A DNA stretch of 64,000 bases, taken from positions 53,739,438-53,803,437 of the forward strand of contig NW_026622786.1 in assembly GCF_023065955.2 (NCBI RefSeq), in the 5' to 3' direction. This DNA comes from Ursus arctos. Lineage: Eukaryota > Chordata > Mammalia > Carnivora > Ursidae. The position numbers were made by a program, and so were the translations under genes. A model generated the notes under the pieces. It was not told the DNA's origin. It made no database searches and was given only the letters and a program-made list of their open reading frames with translations. Shown piece by piece: positions 42,130 through 53,959 of this stretch. Positions within the stretch are counted from its first letter, which is position 1. Each line of letters starts with the position of its first letter.

Positions 42130-42310
42130 AAGAGAGTCACGCACTCACTCACTCATTCAACACACATGTGTATTAGCACTCTCTATGTATAAGAACTGGG
42201 ATGAAAAAGCTTGTCCCAGTCCCTGACATTTTCAAGAACTCACAGTCCGCTGGGAGAGTACAGAAACACAATTATAAACAGCATGATAGGGTAACAATAG
42301 AAACTGACAG
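42130..42310 (+). mobile_element. Old repeat head (shared unnamed family)
   Basis: 'cactcactcattcaacacac', 'cccagtccctgacattttca', 'agaactcacagtccgctggg' and 'cacaattataaacagcatga' match the family head. Confidence 0.5.
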
Positions 42311-42314
42311 AAAT

Positions 42315-42735
42315 AGTCTCCCTGTCCCGTGAGTCATACCTCCCACCCTACCCCAACCAGGCTAAAAACACCAAGAGTACTGAATAAAATATCACAAAAT
42401 AATATATAATGCATAGCTGAGATTGAAAGGAAAGAAATTCTCAGGTGCCAAAAAGGAAGAGAACATTAAGTAGAAGCTGATGCCTTATAAATATAGACCC
42501 TCTGGGCTGGAAGCTCAGTTTCAATGCTCACTTGAAAACCAAAGATGTGGCCAGAGAGAGATCTGGGTTCTTGCTTGAAGCCTTTACTAGAGCCTGGAAG
42601 AACATCCCCATCTGTGGGAAGGAGCTGAAAAACATTTCCTCCAATGACCCAGAGAAGCTGCTAGATCCCTATAGTCTAGGAATTGGGAAGGGGTGGAAGG
42701 CACATCTCTTCAAGAAATCAAAAGGGTGTGTAAAG
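42315..42735. other. Unassigned sequence
   Basis: A 94-codon plus frame (42532-42816) runs into the following antisense L1 and shows no known domain, so it is not called as a gene. Confidence 0.3.
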
Positions 42736-42739
42736 ACCA

Positions 42740-43240
42740 GAGAAGTCCAATGTACTTTTCACCCAGTTTCTCTCCATGATTACAGCTTATATAATCATCA
42801 TACAGCATCAAAATGAGGAATTTGACATTGTTACTGAATGTATGTCAAGTTCTATGTCATTTTATCACATGTAGATTCATATAACCACCTCTGTAATCAA
42901 GATCTTTATCTTGTCATCACCGCCAAGATCTCCCTCATGCTACCCCTTTATAGTCACACCCATCACCCTCCTCCCAACCATACCTAACACTTGACACTCA
43001 CTAATCTGTTCTCCAGCTCTATAATTTTGTTGTTTTTAGAATGATATATATATAGACCCCTACAATGCCCTTGGGACCCACCCAATTTGCTGCATGTATC
43101 AATGGTTTATTCTTTCTCCTTTCTGAGTAGTATTCCATAGTATGGATGTACGACACTTTGTTTAACCACTGATCTTCAACATTCGGTTGCTTCCATTTTC
43201 TGGCTATTAAAAATAAAACTGTTATAAATCCACTCGCTGT
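42740..43240 (-). mobile_element. Antisense old L1 3' fragment
   Basis: 'gtaatcaagatctttatctt', 'gtagtattccatagtatgga', 'tttgtttaaccactgatctt', 'cggttgcttccattttctgg' and 'ctattaaaaataaaactgtt' are reverse-complement L1 text. Confidence 0.78.
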
Positions 43241-43244
43241 CTTT

Positions 43245-44535
43245 TATGCTAAATTCTGTATTTCAGTTCTGTATTTCAAGAAGGAAGCTGAATCTAGAAG
43301 GAAGGAGTTGTATGCAAGAAGCAATAATAAGCAAATAAACCGGAAAATGTGTTGAAAATGTTAAATAAGCCTTGATTCTAAAAATGAATATGTGATTAGA
43401 AGAACAATAGAGGCAAACAGAGGGTTCCAAGGCAGCAATGAGGAAGAGTACATCCTCCAGTTTGGGGGAGGAGGAACCCAAAAGATCAGGGGTGGCAAAG
43501 ACTGTCCCACTCTGAGACGAAGTCTGGGTATTGGAAATAGCATGGCACATTAGTGAAAGAGCAAATAACTCAATAATGGTCACACTCAATTACATCATCG
43601 TATCAACTTTTCCAGTAAGTCAACAAATAGTAATTTCAAAATCCACAGGCTTCTAGTTGTTTCTGTTTTTGTTTTTTTCTTAAAGACAAAAAAAGCAACA
43701 TCCCAGCTAATTACTGGGCAGGCAGGATCTTCTTAGTATCAATGCAAAGTCCTAAGAGAAATTTCAGAATGGCGCAAACCTTGATCTTCTCCCAAGAAGA
43801 AGCCGAAAAGAATGGATCCCCATAGTTAGCACTGCCTCATTCACCCATGGTGCCACTAGACTCAAAGGATGCCTAGTGGAACAAAAGAATTCGTTTATTT
43901 CAGGCTTCAGAACAAGCTGACAAAGACAATAAAGAAAGGGAGAAAGCATGCTGAAAAATGCTTAGCTCAGAAACTGGCCCAATCTTTCTATGTAGGTTTA
44001 ATTTCCTTTTCTTTCAGGTGCTGCAGACACCTCAGATTCCCAATGACATCAACAAACTTCACTTGTTTCTTCTGGTTTCCGCTTCACTGCTCTTCCTTAT
44101 ACATTTTCCGCTCAAAAGTGCCTCCTGGCAATTTTTCCTTCTTTCCTGCTGTGTCATCTGTCTTTGTCTTCTGGGGTTTGCCATTTAATCCTCCCCTTAG
44201 TATGACCCATGCACGCTTTCATATTCTATAATCAATTTTGTAATAAAAATCTATTACCCTGTAATTGTCTCTGGTCAATCTAAAGACACCTGTCACTCAA
44301 AAGAAACAAGAGGCCCAAGAAAGATGCTTTCCTAGGTGCAATTCCATGACTCCTGACTCTTGCAAAACAAATGAAATCTTGGCTAGGTTCCATACACAAT
44401 GGAAACAAAGTTAAGTTGTGCTGGGTGATCCCTAAAGCCACAGTGCATTAGCAGACAGTTTGGAAAAATAGAAGGCCACAAACGATTTCTTTAAAAACTC
44501 CTTACTTTGACCCGGAATTTGATGTTATTATATTT
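43245..44535. other. Unassigned sequence
   Basis: Frames of 108 codons (minus, 43263-43589) and 120 codons (plus, 43869-44231) are hydrophobic-rich but lack any recognised domain. 'tttcctttt ctttcag' just before 44020 resembles a 3' splice site, but no exon can be defined after it. Confidence 0.3.
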
Positions 44536-44539
44536 GTTT

Positions 44540-44770
44540 GCTCATTGAATAACCGATTTATTCATTCAATAAATATTTATTGAGCACCTACTCTGTTTCA
44601 GACTAAGTGCTAGCTAGGTGCTAAGGATGTAATGAACAAAATTTAGACTGTTTCTTACTTCATGGAGCTCACTGAGTGGTAGGAACACAGAGAAGTAAAC
44701 AAAGAATTAAAATATGGCATGATAAATTTTGTGTATGTGTGGTGGAAGTGGGGGTAGGGGATAAATAGAA
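44540..44770 (+). mobile_element. Old repeat head (shared unnamed family), best-preserved copy
   Basis: 'attcattcaataaatattta', 'ttgagcacctactctgtttc', 'tgctagctaggtgctaagga', 'cttcatggagctcactgagt' and 'aatatggcatgataaatttt'. Confidence 0.6.
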
Positions 44771-44774
44771 CGAG

Positions 44775-45555
44775 CAGTCTTAAAGGATCCTGCTTGGGGA
44801 TCACCAAAAGCCTTGGTGATAAACCTTACATGGTTTAAGGAGAGCCAGATGTTTAGATGGACCCAAGGAACCTGGATAATCTAATTTCCTCCTCTGAATA
44901 AAACTGGGCTACTTTGAATAAAACTGGGTTTCTTTTCTGCAAAAAGTTAATAAGGAGCTGAGAACTCTACACTGGGTGTGTCCCACTTGCCAGAATCACA
45001 TAACTTCCCTTGCCTAAAAGAAGCCTAAAAGTTTAGTGATTTGACTTTAGCCCTACAGACTTCCTAAATTGATTCTTCAACCGGGACTGGGCCCTTTGTG
45101 CTTTTATCTTCTCAGCAACTGTAAATATCTTCCGGGAAGGGAGGGTTAGTTTAACCCAAGAGGTTCCAAATTTTCAGTTCCTTTTAGCTTTCTAATTTAC
45201 ACTTGGCCCTGGAAAGAGAAAATAGCTGCCCATTTAACATGGTACCATACACAGGTTAAATGACTTCTGCTCCTGCCACGCCAATGAGGAAATAGAATAC
45301 GTAAAACAGAAGGTTTGATGCACAAATTTCATCTCCTTGAAATAGTGTAACGCTGACATCAGTAAAATCTTTCTCATGTTTAAACCTTAAATAGGATACT
45401 TCTCTGTTTAAATCACAGCAACACAACCATGCAATTCAACAGGAAGAGAAAATAAATCTGCTCCTTCGGTGATACTCAGTTTTTTGTTGAAAAGACAAAA
45501 ACAAATAGCTGGAATTACTCTAATTTTCTACTTTATAATTTGCACTTAATTCTAT
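44775..45555. other. Unassigned sequence
   Basis: A small direct repeat, 'gaataaaactggg', occurs twice near 44896-44927. Otherwise no recognised repeat or exon. Confidence 0.35.
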
Positions 45556-45559
45556 GGTC

Positions 45560-45680
45560 CATGTGTCCTTTGGCCATCAGTGAGTAAGTGGTCTTCTTTT
45601 CATTATGATTAGACAGTAAACTTCTTGAGGGCAAGGATTATGTTTTATGCTTCCTTTGTACCCTACCTGGTTTCTACATG
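45560..45680 (+). mobile_element. L2 3' fragment
   Basis: 'gattagacagtaaacttctt', 'gagggcaaggattatgtttt' and 'tgtaccctacctggtttct' match the L2 3' UTR. Confidence 0.55.
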
Positions 45681-45711
45681 ATTCTGAACAGGTTAGATGG
45701 GAGGCAGCACA

Positions 45712-45945
45712 GCAGAGGGATGAAAGGTGCTATGTTGACTGACAGACATGTTCAAATCCCAGCTCTGTCACATACTAGCTTATGACCTTGGGCAAATTAC
45801 TTCACTCCTTTAAACCGCAGGTCCTCATTCATAAAATGGGCATAAGAGTGATGATCTTGCAGGACTGTGATGAGGATTACTTAGGAAAATAATCTGGAGA
45901 TGAGTTCAGTGCCCAGTAAAATGTAAAGTAGCAGCTATCACTACT
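45712..45945 (-). mobile_element. MIR, antisense, near full length
   Basis: 'gacatgttcaaatcccagct', 'ctgtcacatactagcttatg', 'accttgggcaaattacttca', 'ataaaatgggcataagagtg' and 'gactgtgatgaggattactt' are diagnostic. Confidence 0.88.
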
Positions 45946-45994
45946 GAGTAAAAATTTTTTTACTTACCATAGATAGAGCTTGAAGGGCATTTAA

Positions 45995-46140
45995 TGCACT
46001 GATTCCTAAACCCTGCTGGGGAGCACTTTAAACAAATCCAGATTCTGGGACCCCTATCCCTAAACTACCAAATCTCCCTGAGTGAGTCTTACATAACCAC
46101 CCTAGCACTGGTCTTCTATAAACCACCAATTTAGGGAAAC
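45995..46140 (+). mobile_element. Possible MER5-like hAT relic
   Basis: 'actgattcctaaaccctgct', 'ggggagcactttaaacaaat' and 'ccagattctgggacccctat' resemble the MER5 5' half. The 3' half is diverged. Confidence 0.45.
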
Positions 46141-46144
46141 TCAA

Positions 46145-46710
46145 CTAAGGATATGTCTGCAAAAAAATGAAAAACACAGAAAGGTTTAACTAAACTAATA
46201 AAGATAATTTAAGAATCGAGGGGAAAGGGAGTTGGCAGACTGAAACTCATATTTGTTGTAAAATTCCAAAGTGGTCAGCAACCTTAATATTGAGACAGCT
46301 CAATGAATATTAACCAAGAATGAAATTGGTACCTCTTGAATGACTTGCAAAGCCAAGTGTTTATGTTCAACTTGAAGGTTCTTTTAATTGGTTGACCAAT
46401 GATTCAGCCAATTAGACTCTTAGGAGAAAAATTATCCTGTAAAGAACGAAGTAGTATTGTCTCATCCAGTATCTACGTTACATAGGATCTCAATGGCTGG
46501 GAATTCTGTTTGTGGAACTCTTTTCCAAATGGGCAAATTGGGCACACTCTAAACATATGCAGTCATCCTATCCTAGACATAGAAGGAGAAAGAAACAAAA
46601 CCCTTTTCAGCTTTGATTCTCAGCCACTTAAAGCATTTATAAAGAGAAGCCCACTTTGGATGCAGTTGAAAAGGCTATTAAGATTCCAAGCACCTTACAG
46701 TAACTCAAAT
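46145..46710. other. Unassigned sequence
   Basis: No recognised repeat or exon. A 99-codon frame (46510-46809) continues into a MIR-like repeat and has no domain. Confidence 0.3.
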
Positions 46711-46714
46711 ACCT

Positions 46715-46975
46715 TGTACTTAGGTAGCACTCTTCCTTTCAAGAAAGTCTGTACACAGAACAGACATGAGCTCATGACTCCACATGTGAAGGATCAAGGC
46801 CCGAGATAATCATACCCTGGTTGGAGCTGAAGAAACCCAGACTCAGCCAGAGAACTTGCCTAAGGTCCCCTGGCTTGTCATCAACTGCCAGGAGAAGGTA
46901 GCCGTGGTCATCCCTCACCCACTCCTGGCTCCACGCAGGCTCTCCATTACTCTGCTGGTGAAGATGCTTCACCAG
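46715..46975 (+). mobile_element. Possible MIR3-like element
   Basis: 'taggtagcactcttcctttc', 'gctgaagaaacccagactca', 'gccagagaacttgcctaagg' and 'gtcatcaactgccaggagaa' follow the MIR3-type order with considerable change. Confidence 0.45.
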
Positions 46976-46979
46976 TTTT

Positions 46980-47545
46980 GAAGTTTGTTTTTTTCTCTAA
47001 TTCCCTCCCACACAGTTAATTCAATCATTTCAAAGTTCCAAAGAGTGAGGAGTAAAATTTTTAAAAAGAACTACTTTCAGGAAAAAAATCTATTGAAAGT
47101 ATAATTTCTACCTTCTGGTTGGCCCTGGAAACCAAGTATTTAAGTTAATGGGATTGAGGGACTCTTGGATTGGTAGAAATTATTTTAATCAGAGAGGTAA
47201 ATTTAGGAGGATTACTATTATTCTACAAGATAGTAAGATGGTTTTGCTCCGGCCATTTTAGCCTGGGCGTGTAGGGTCTAGATGGCTGGCAATTTTCACT
47301 CAATTTGTCTCAAATTGCTCCAGTTTAAAATGTTTTTGCCCATCTGGACTGGGTTTCCTGTACCATGTCATTGTTGATAGCCTAAGGAGATCAATAATTA
47401 AAATTAAATAGAGGGAAACATTATGCAAAGCCTAAGTTGGGACCAGAATCCCTTCCCAGAGCCTCTTAGTTCAATCTCTCCTTCTTCTGAGGTTTATCTA
47501 TTCCTCCATTAAGACACTTCATAGTTTGTAAGGTAACCTACAATC
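46980..47545. other. Unassigned sequence
   Basis: No recognised repeat or exon. Confidence 0.3.
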
Positions 47546-47549
47546 GCTT

Positions 47550-47690
47550 TAGTGTGCTTCTCTGCTAAAATTGTATGTTTCCTGTGGCTAGAGATGAAGT
47601 CTTACCTCTCTGTACATTACACAGAGCATCAACTGTTGCATTATACACATAGTAGGCACTAACAAATGTTTTCTGAATATATACATAATA
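47550..47690 (+). mobile_element. L2 3' end
   Basis: 'tgcattatacacatagtagg' and 'cactaacaaatgttttctga' fit the L2 terminus. Confidence 0.5.
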
Positions 47691-47743
47691 TATGACATAA
47701 TAGCAGCACTCCTCATGTATTATTACATTTATTAGGATAAGGC

Positions 47744-47920
47744 AGTACGGTAGGATGCAAAATGGCCACAGGTCATTCCTCCCTGTTATCCACACCTTTT
47801 TGTAGCTCTTCCCATAATGAGATGGAGTCTACCTCCCCAACCTGAATCTGGGCTGGCCTTTGTGAGTTGCTTTGGCTAACAGAATGTGCCGAGATCTCGG
47901 TCTAGTCCAGACCAAAGAAC
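47744..47920 (+). mobile_element. MLT1-like LTR, 5' part
   Basis: 'ggtaggatgcaaaatggcca', 'gagatggagtctacctcccc', 'aacctgaatctgggctggcc' and 'ttgctttggctaacagaatg' match the 5' half of MLT1. A 12-bp palindrome, CCGAGATCTCGG, lies at 47889-47900. The 3' half is missing. Confidence 0.75.
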
Positions 47921-47984
47921 AACGCAGCCAACATACTGACTCATGAGATAAATCCTTGTCACAAAGTTTTGGGGTGATTTTACA

Positions 47985-48135
47985 GGATTATGTGTGGGTA
48001 ACAGATACCCATTTAAAGATAAGAAAACCAAGGTTCAGTGAAGTTAGGAATCCACCTAAAGCCAAAGAGTGAAAAAGCCAGGATTTGAATCCAGTCTTTC
48101 TGATTCCAAGGCCCACAGTCTTTCCACTAAATAAA
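47985..48135 (+). mobile_element. MIR 3' half
   Basis: 'aagataagaaaaccaaggtt', 'cagtgaagttaggaatccac', 'agccaggatttgaatccagt' and 'ggcccacagtctttccacta' match the MIR core. Confidence 0.72.
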
Positions 48136-48139
48136 CTAA

Positions 48140-49165
48140 CCACATTTCAAATATTCCTGTGCATTCAGAAATAAGAGACAAATGGGGGAGGAGCTTCCTT
48201 TTGTTGTTTTAAAGAGCCTGTGAGAGGGAGCCACCATCATCTGACAGGGCTGTGTGTTAGTGGCTCAATTGATCAGATTTAAGAGATGCAAAAGTACAGG
48301 ACCCATTCCAAACAATGATCTGGAAGGAATGCTCTTCCCACACCACCAACCCAGAGCTGATAGCCACGGCTATTCAAAGTGGGCGAGCTGGTCATCCTCT
48401 TGTGCAACACACTTTTTATTCATTTATCGGAAAGAAAAATAATTTTGCATGTAGTTACTTGTGTGACTGTTCTCTTCCACCATCAATCTACCAAGACTGT
48501 TTTGGTTTTCAAACCCGATGAAAACAGTTTGAGGCGGTTCCCAGGGATGGATATCTGCATCTGAAATGTAGTTCTACCTGAAGCAGCCTTGGTATTTGTG
48601 GCTGCAGGCCTGGGAACTCACAGCAGAGCAAGACCCAGTGCTTTGTGTTTACCAAGGAGCCCCTCTTTGGTGAAAAGGATGGCTTTTTCTCCTCCCAGAG
48701 CTGTCCAACAGAAGCATTTCGGGAGGCCTTTCTAGTCAACTTCAGTGAACAGGAACGACCGATGCTACCGTGCACATGATGGATGGGGCGGCCTGTTCAC
48801 TCAAGTGTGTCACCTACCGAGATGGGCTACTTGATCTCTGGCTGATAAGAGAATGTTCTTAATAGTTGCTTTGCTCAGAGAAGATGTAAACCTTCCCCGT
48901 GTGGAATGCAGTCGTCCATTTCCAGTCAGGGATGACCAAGGTATTTGGGTGAATTTGTTGCAGCCAGTGGAACTGTTTGGGACAGAGAAGCAGCCTGATG
49001 GGTCCTGTCATGCTGCCTCTGCCTGGAGTCCACAGTAGAGGTCCCATGCTGTGACATCATCTTCTAGAAGGCCCTCCTCACTGGCCTGCTCTCCTGCCCT
49101 CACTTACTCTGACCCGCTGCCTCAAGGCCCCCACTCAGCAAGTATATCCTCAGCTCCTAGGGAAA
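48140..49165. other. Unassigned sequence
   Basis: No recognised repeat. Several 60-90 codon frames overlap on both strands without motifs, and no splice-bounded exon is convincing. Confidence 0.3.
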
Positions 49166-49179
49166 ATTTATGCGGCAAT

Positions 49180-50325
49180 CTTGGCATGAAAAAGGCCTTT
49201 CAAAGTTGGACACAAAATTTAAAAGCCATGAAAAGAAAGATGATAAATTTGATTGCATTAAAAATATTCTACAAGGCAAAAAGCAAAAGTAGTATCAAAA
49301 AAACAAATGAGAAACAGGGAAGAAAAAATTATTGCAACTCGAAAGGCAAAAGGCTAGCTGCCATAACATAGGAAGCAAAAGTTCTACAAATAAGCAAGAA
49401 AAAAAATCTACGAATGCAAGAGGTAAGTGGGAATGAATAGACGATTTACAGATAAGGGAATATATGTGTTTTTTTAAACACATGAAAACATACTAAACTC
49501 ACTGGCAACGTAAGAAATGTAAAGTAAAATGTCAATGAGATGTCGTTTCCTCCCAATCAGATTAGAAATTTTAAAAGAGTTTGATAACTCACTATATTGA
49601 GAGGGACATGAGGCAACAGGCACCCTTATATTGGTAGGAGTATAAGTTGGCACAACTTGGCAACTGATGAAATCTTAAATGTAAATGCCTTGTGAACAGC
49701 AATTCTATTTCTAGGAATGTATCTTACAGATGTCCTCTAACATGTATGAAATTATATTTATATTTTATTTTCAATGTAGTATTGTTTATAACAGAAAAAG
49801 ATCGGAAATAACCTACTTGTCTAGCAACAGGGGACTGGTTAAATAAATTACAGTGGAAAACAACACAACTGTTAAAAAGAATAAAGAAGCTTTGTATATA
49901 TTGATTTGGAAACAAAAATCACCTAAATATAACCTTAATTTATTTAAAAAAATAAAAAGCAAAGTACTGACCATATACAGAGAAAAATACAACTTGTATA
50001 AGAAGAAAAAAAACGCTTGTGTATTCTTGTATTTGTAGGTATACATTATATTGTATATAATGTGTATGTGCATTCCTATGCTGTGTATATATACATATTC
50101 TTCTATGTATAAATATATGTTCTTATTTAGATACATATTTATATAAAATAGTTATAAAAGGGATTTACAAAAGTTGGGAAATGTCAACATCTGAGGAGGG
50201 GAGCTGGGGGCTGCAGGTCAAGGATGAGGAGACCTACTTTTTACTATATACCCTTTTGTACTTTTAAATTTTTATAGCACGTGCAAAATGGGAGAGGTTT
50301 AAAAAAAAAAAGAGAGAGTACTCGA
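49180..50325 (+). mobile_element. Old L1 3' end with A-rich terminus
   Basis: 'taaatttgattgcattaaaa', 'tcaatgagatgtcgtttcct', 'atgaggcaacaggcaccctt', 'cagcaattctatttctagga', 'caacaggggactggttaaat', 'ttttgtacttttaaattttt', ending in A11 with a GA tail near 50315. The reading frame is destroyed. Confidence 0.85.
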
Positions 50326-50329
50326 TGAT

Positions 50330-52555
50330 TATTCTTTTGTCTGATGAGTGTTTCTCTCAAGGCATGCCCAACATGTTATGGTACCCCAGAGTAAGAGCAC
50401 CATCAGAGTGGACGTTGACTGTTGAGTTGAGTCTTCGAGAACAAGTAGACATTAGCTAGGCAGACAAAAGGCTCTTTTGTACCAGGGAGCTGAGCAAATT
50501 TGGGGCATTACAAACAGCTCTTTATATCCTGCTGCACATTCATTTTTGCTTCTTTTGAGTACTCATCTTTACATCCTCCGGTGCCAGGCTCTTATTAGGT
50601 ACCTAATATTTGCTGATTCTCACTGACTGGCAAGCAGAAGAGGACATGAGTCCAAGGTGCAGGAACTGATTTACAGTGATGGGAATGAGCAGGAGGAAGA
50701 GCCAGAGGGAGAGGAAGACTTCAGCAAATACAACACTAATGGGACAACCATACTAGTCACATTTCCTATAGGAAACTCAATCACGGTGTAAGAAAAGTGA
50801 AATCTGTTGTACAGATAAACCAACCAGAGCCCAACTTAGACATGGGAGACAACGGTGAACATAGCCTGTCTCTCTGCCATTCATTCACTGGTGATTGGCT
50901 GGTTTTCTATACCACCGGCTGCAGAATGCCTCTGCTGGGTGCTCATCACGAGGCATGCATGGCATCATTCCAAATGCATATATGGTAAACAGGCAAACTA
51001 AGAAGTGACCACATCGCCTTGACCTTGCAAGATAAGACCTCATTTAGCTGTATGTCAGCAATTTGGCAACCCCATATATTTGAAAAATGGCTGTGAACTA
51101 TAGATATTTTTCAATGTTCTGAGTGGGTAAAGTAGAAGTCACAGAACCCAGGCCATAAAGCTCATGTATACCAATTGTAAGTGAATCTGCTAGTCCTTTC
51201 CTAAAGGTAGGGTTTTTAGCTCACACACAGTTTTAACATGCCTTTCAACTATAATAGTGCCTTACGTTAGAGGGATTCTGGGTACTCTATTAAAACGCCA
51301 AGAAAGTGAGTTATTCCCCCTTCCCCATCACTTTTTTCATTTTTAAAGACAGGAAGAGAATCTGGCTTTTACCTTTTTTTAAATGTAAACATATGACATG
51401 ATACATGAGGAACTAGGTTTTCAAACACACAGTTGAGTTGCTGGAAAAGAGTGCCATTCGAATATTTTATCCTTGACAAAAACACAACTTCCCTTCTCTG
51501 GAAAAGAGGTTTGGGATTTGGTTTTTCAGGATAAAAAAGGTTCATGATGAAACAGAAAAGTCTTCTTGGATGCTAAAGAGCTCATAAAGAAAAGACACTT
51601 AGATGAGATAGGCATGTAAATCAGAAATATGCAGAATATTTTCAATTGCTCAGGTCCCTTCAAAAACAGCACCACTACTTCCAAGGCACTCCATTCATCC
51701 TCCTAAGGGCAAATTTGGAAACTGGCAATTTAGCTTGGCATTGAAGAGTCAATGAATTAAAGGACAGGGTGGGGTGGGGTAAAGCAAGCCCTCCCTAGAC
51801 TTTCATGTCTGATGACCCAAGTTCAAAGTACTCCTTGGAGTTTCAGCCAAAATACCCTCCCACCCCATCCTTCTCTTCCTGGGCAAGTCTTCAGGTGTTC
51901 GCTTCAACAATAGAAAAGACCTCTTTCCAGCCAATGCCCTCAAAGGATGCTGTGACTATGTCAGAATACACAGCTCCATATCCAAGAGTGCAACTCACTT
52001 TTCTTTCAAAAACACAGCCCTTGTGTCCTCTGTTTGCTGGTGGGACCAGGAGGAATATATATGGGAGCAGGGACTACCTGTTCCCTCTTAAGGAGCTGAC
52101 AGCTGGGAAAGAAAAAACAGATGGAGACAATGTGAAATGATTCACAACTGATCCAAAACTGAAGAAAAAGCAAGCACTATAGACATGAGGCATTCTGAGC
52201 AATGAGGAAGAAATGCTGGAAAGAAATGAGGGCCAGCTTAGTCTGTTGAAGTGATTCGCCAATATCCACACATCCATTCTTCCATATGGACATCACTGTT
52301 AGGGAGCAAAGCCAAAAGAATGGGAGAGATGGTGAAATTCCCAGTCACTCTATTATCTGAGACAAACTGCGGTCCAGAATCAGTTGAGACAAGTGATAAG
52401 AGATCTAGACACCACTTCCTCAAGAAACAATGAAGAAACCCAGAATGTTTGGCCAAAGCAAGAGAAGACTAGTGAATAACTGATGGCTGTTTTCAAATAT
52501 CAGAGAGGTGATATGTGCAAGGAAGATAAGATTTATTCTGTGAGGCTGTAAAGAA
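50330..52555. other. Mostly unassigned sequence
   Basis: No exon is recognised. 'aggtacctaatatttgctga' near 50597 may be an L2/MIR end. 'aggagctgacagctgggaaa' near 52091 may be part of the shared old family. A 111-codon plus frame (51805-52140) has no domain. Confidence 0.3.
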
Positions 52556-52567
52556 CGGAATCAGACC

Positions 52568-52808
52568 ACTCCTGGGTGGCACAGTCGGTTAAACATCAGG
52601 CTCTTGGTTTCAGCTCAGGTCGTGATCTCAGGGTGGTGAGATGGAGCCCCCAAATGGGGCTCCGTGGTCAGCTCCCAGTCTGCTTAAGACTTTCTCGCCC
52701 TCTCCCTCTGCCCCTCCCCAACACGTGTGTGCCTGAGTGCACGTGTGTGCCTGAGTGCACGTGCACTCATGCTCTCTCTCAAATAAATAAATCTTAAAAA
52801 AAAAAATG
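52568..52808 (+). mobile_element. SINEC with an internal 18-bp tandem duplication
   Basis: 'cctgggtggcacagtcggtt', 'gctcaggtcgtgatctcagg', tail 'ctcaaataaataaatcttaa' plus A11. Flanks aatcagacc (52559-52567) and aatcaggac (52810-52818) form an imperfect duplication. Confidence 0.9.
52722..52765. repeat. 18-bp tandem repeat inside the SINE
   Basis: CACGTGTGTGCCTGAGTG occurs at 52722-52739 and 52740-52757, followed by a partial CACGTGCA. Each unit opens with the E-box CACGTG. Confidence 0.93.
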
Positions 52809-52999
52809 CAATCAGGACAGATGAATTGCAGGCAATTGTTCCACAAGTTACCAAAGTTACATCAAAACAGGTTTTAATTGAAAATAAAGAGGATAATCTA
52901 ACAATCAGAGCAGCCCCGAAATAGAATGGACTAATCAATGACACCAAAAACACTAAATCGAAAACAAAACAAACCAAAACAAATACTCACTGATAGTCT

Positions 53000-53225
53000 G
53001 CTATTTTCAGACACTAAGTATTTTTTTAGAGGAAAGATCTCATTTTATCCTCATAATTTTATAAGGTTAATCATCATCATCATCAGTTCCTTATTTACAT
53101 TTTACAAAAAAATCAACTGAGGCTCAAAGAGATTAAAGAATTTGTCCAAACTCATACAATCAGTATGAGGTTGAGCCAGGTTTCAAAGCCAAAGTCCATG
53201 CTTCTACAATTATATTATACTGTTT
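53000..53225 (+). mobile_element. MIR with a (TCA)5 tract
   Basis: 'cattttatcctcataatttt', 'aatcaactgaggctcaaaga', 'gattaaagaatttgtccaaa', 'gttgagccaggtttcaaagc' match MIR. A (TCA)n tract lies at 53070-53084. Confidence 0.78.
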
Positions 53226-53237
53226 AAAGAAGAGTTT

Positions 53238-53955
53238 AAAAAAAAAAAAAAAACACAGAAAAGAGCAAGTGTTGGTGAGGATGTAGAGAAACCGGAACCC
53301 TTGTTCATTGCAAGCGGAATTATAAAATGGTGTCACCACTGTGGAAAATGGTATGGCAGTGACTCAAAAACTTAAAACATAGAATTACCATATGACCCAG
53401 CAATTCTATTTCTGGATCTATACCCAAAAGAACTGAACGCAGGGACTTAAAGATAGATTTGTACACACATGTTCATAGCAGCATTACAGCCAATAGATGG
53501 AAACAAGCCAAGTGTCCATTTTCAGATGAATGGATAAACAGAATGTGGTCTATATATACAATGAAATAGTATTAAGCCTTAAAAAGAAGGGGGATTCCGA
53601 CACATGCTACAAGGATGAACATTTAGGACTTTATGCTAAGTAAAATAAACCAGACACAGAAGGACAGATATGATATGATTGCAGTTACATGAGGTACCTA
53701 GAGTAGTCAACTTTATGGAGACAGAAAGTCAGGTTACAGTTGCCAGAGGCTGAGGGGGAGGATGGAATGGGGCATTATTGTCTAATGGGTACAGTTTCTG
53801 TTTGGAAAGCTGAAAAATTTCTGGAGATGGACAATGATGATGGCTACAAAACAGTACGACTAAACTTAATACCACTGAACTGTATACATAAAGATGGTTA
53901 AAATCATTATTTTTATATTATGCATTATTTAACCACACTATTTTTTTAAAAGGAG
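53238..53955 (+). mobile_element. Old L1 3' end
   Basis: After an A16 run: 'gtgttggtgaggatgtagag', 'taccatatgacccagcaatt', 'acacatgttcatagcagcat', 'agatgaatggataaacagaa', 'gttgccagaggctgaggggg', 'ccactgaactgtatacataa'. The A run at the 5' junction is unusual for an L1 start and may be the tail of another element. Confidence 0.87.
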
Positions 53956-53959
53956 TGAG

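Noticed and set aside
42532..42816. 94-codon plus frame resembling a soluble protein
   Set aside because: Runs into an antisense L1 and shows no recognised domain; no start or splice support.
43990..44231. Possible 3' splice site (polypyrimidine then CAG) before a hydrophobic frame
   Set aside because: No matching donor or conserved exon could be defined; polypyrimidine-CAG strings are common by chance.
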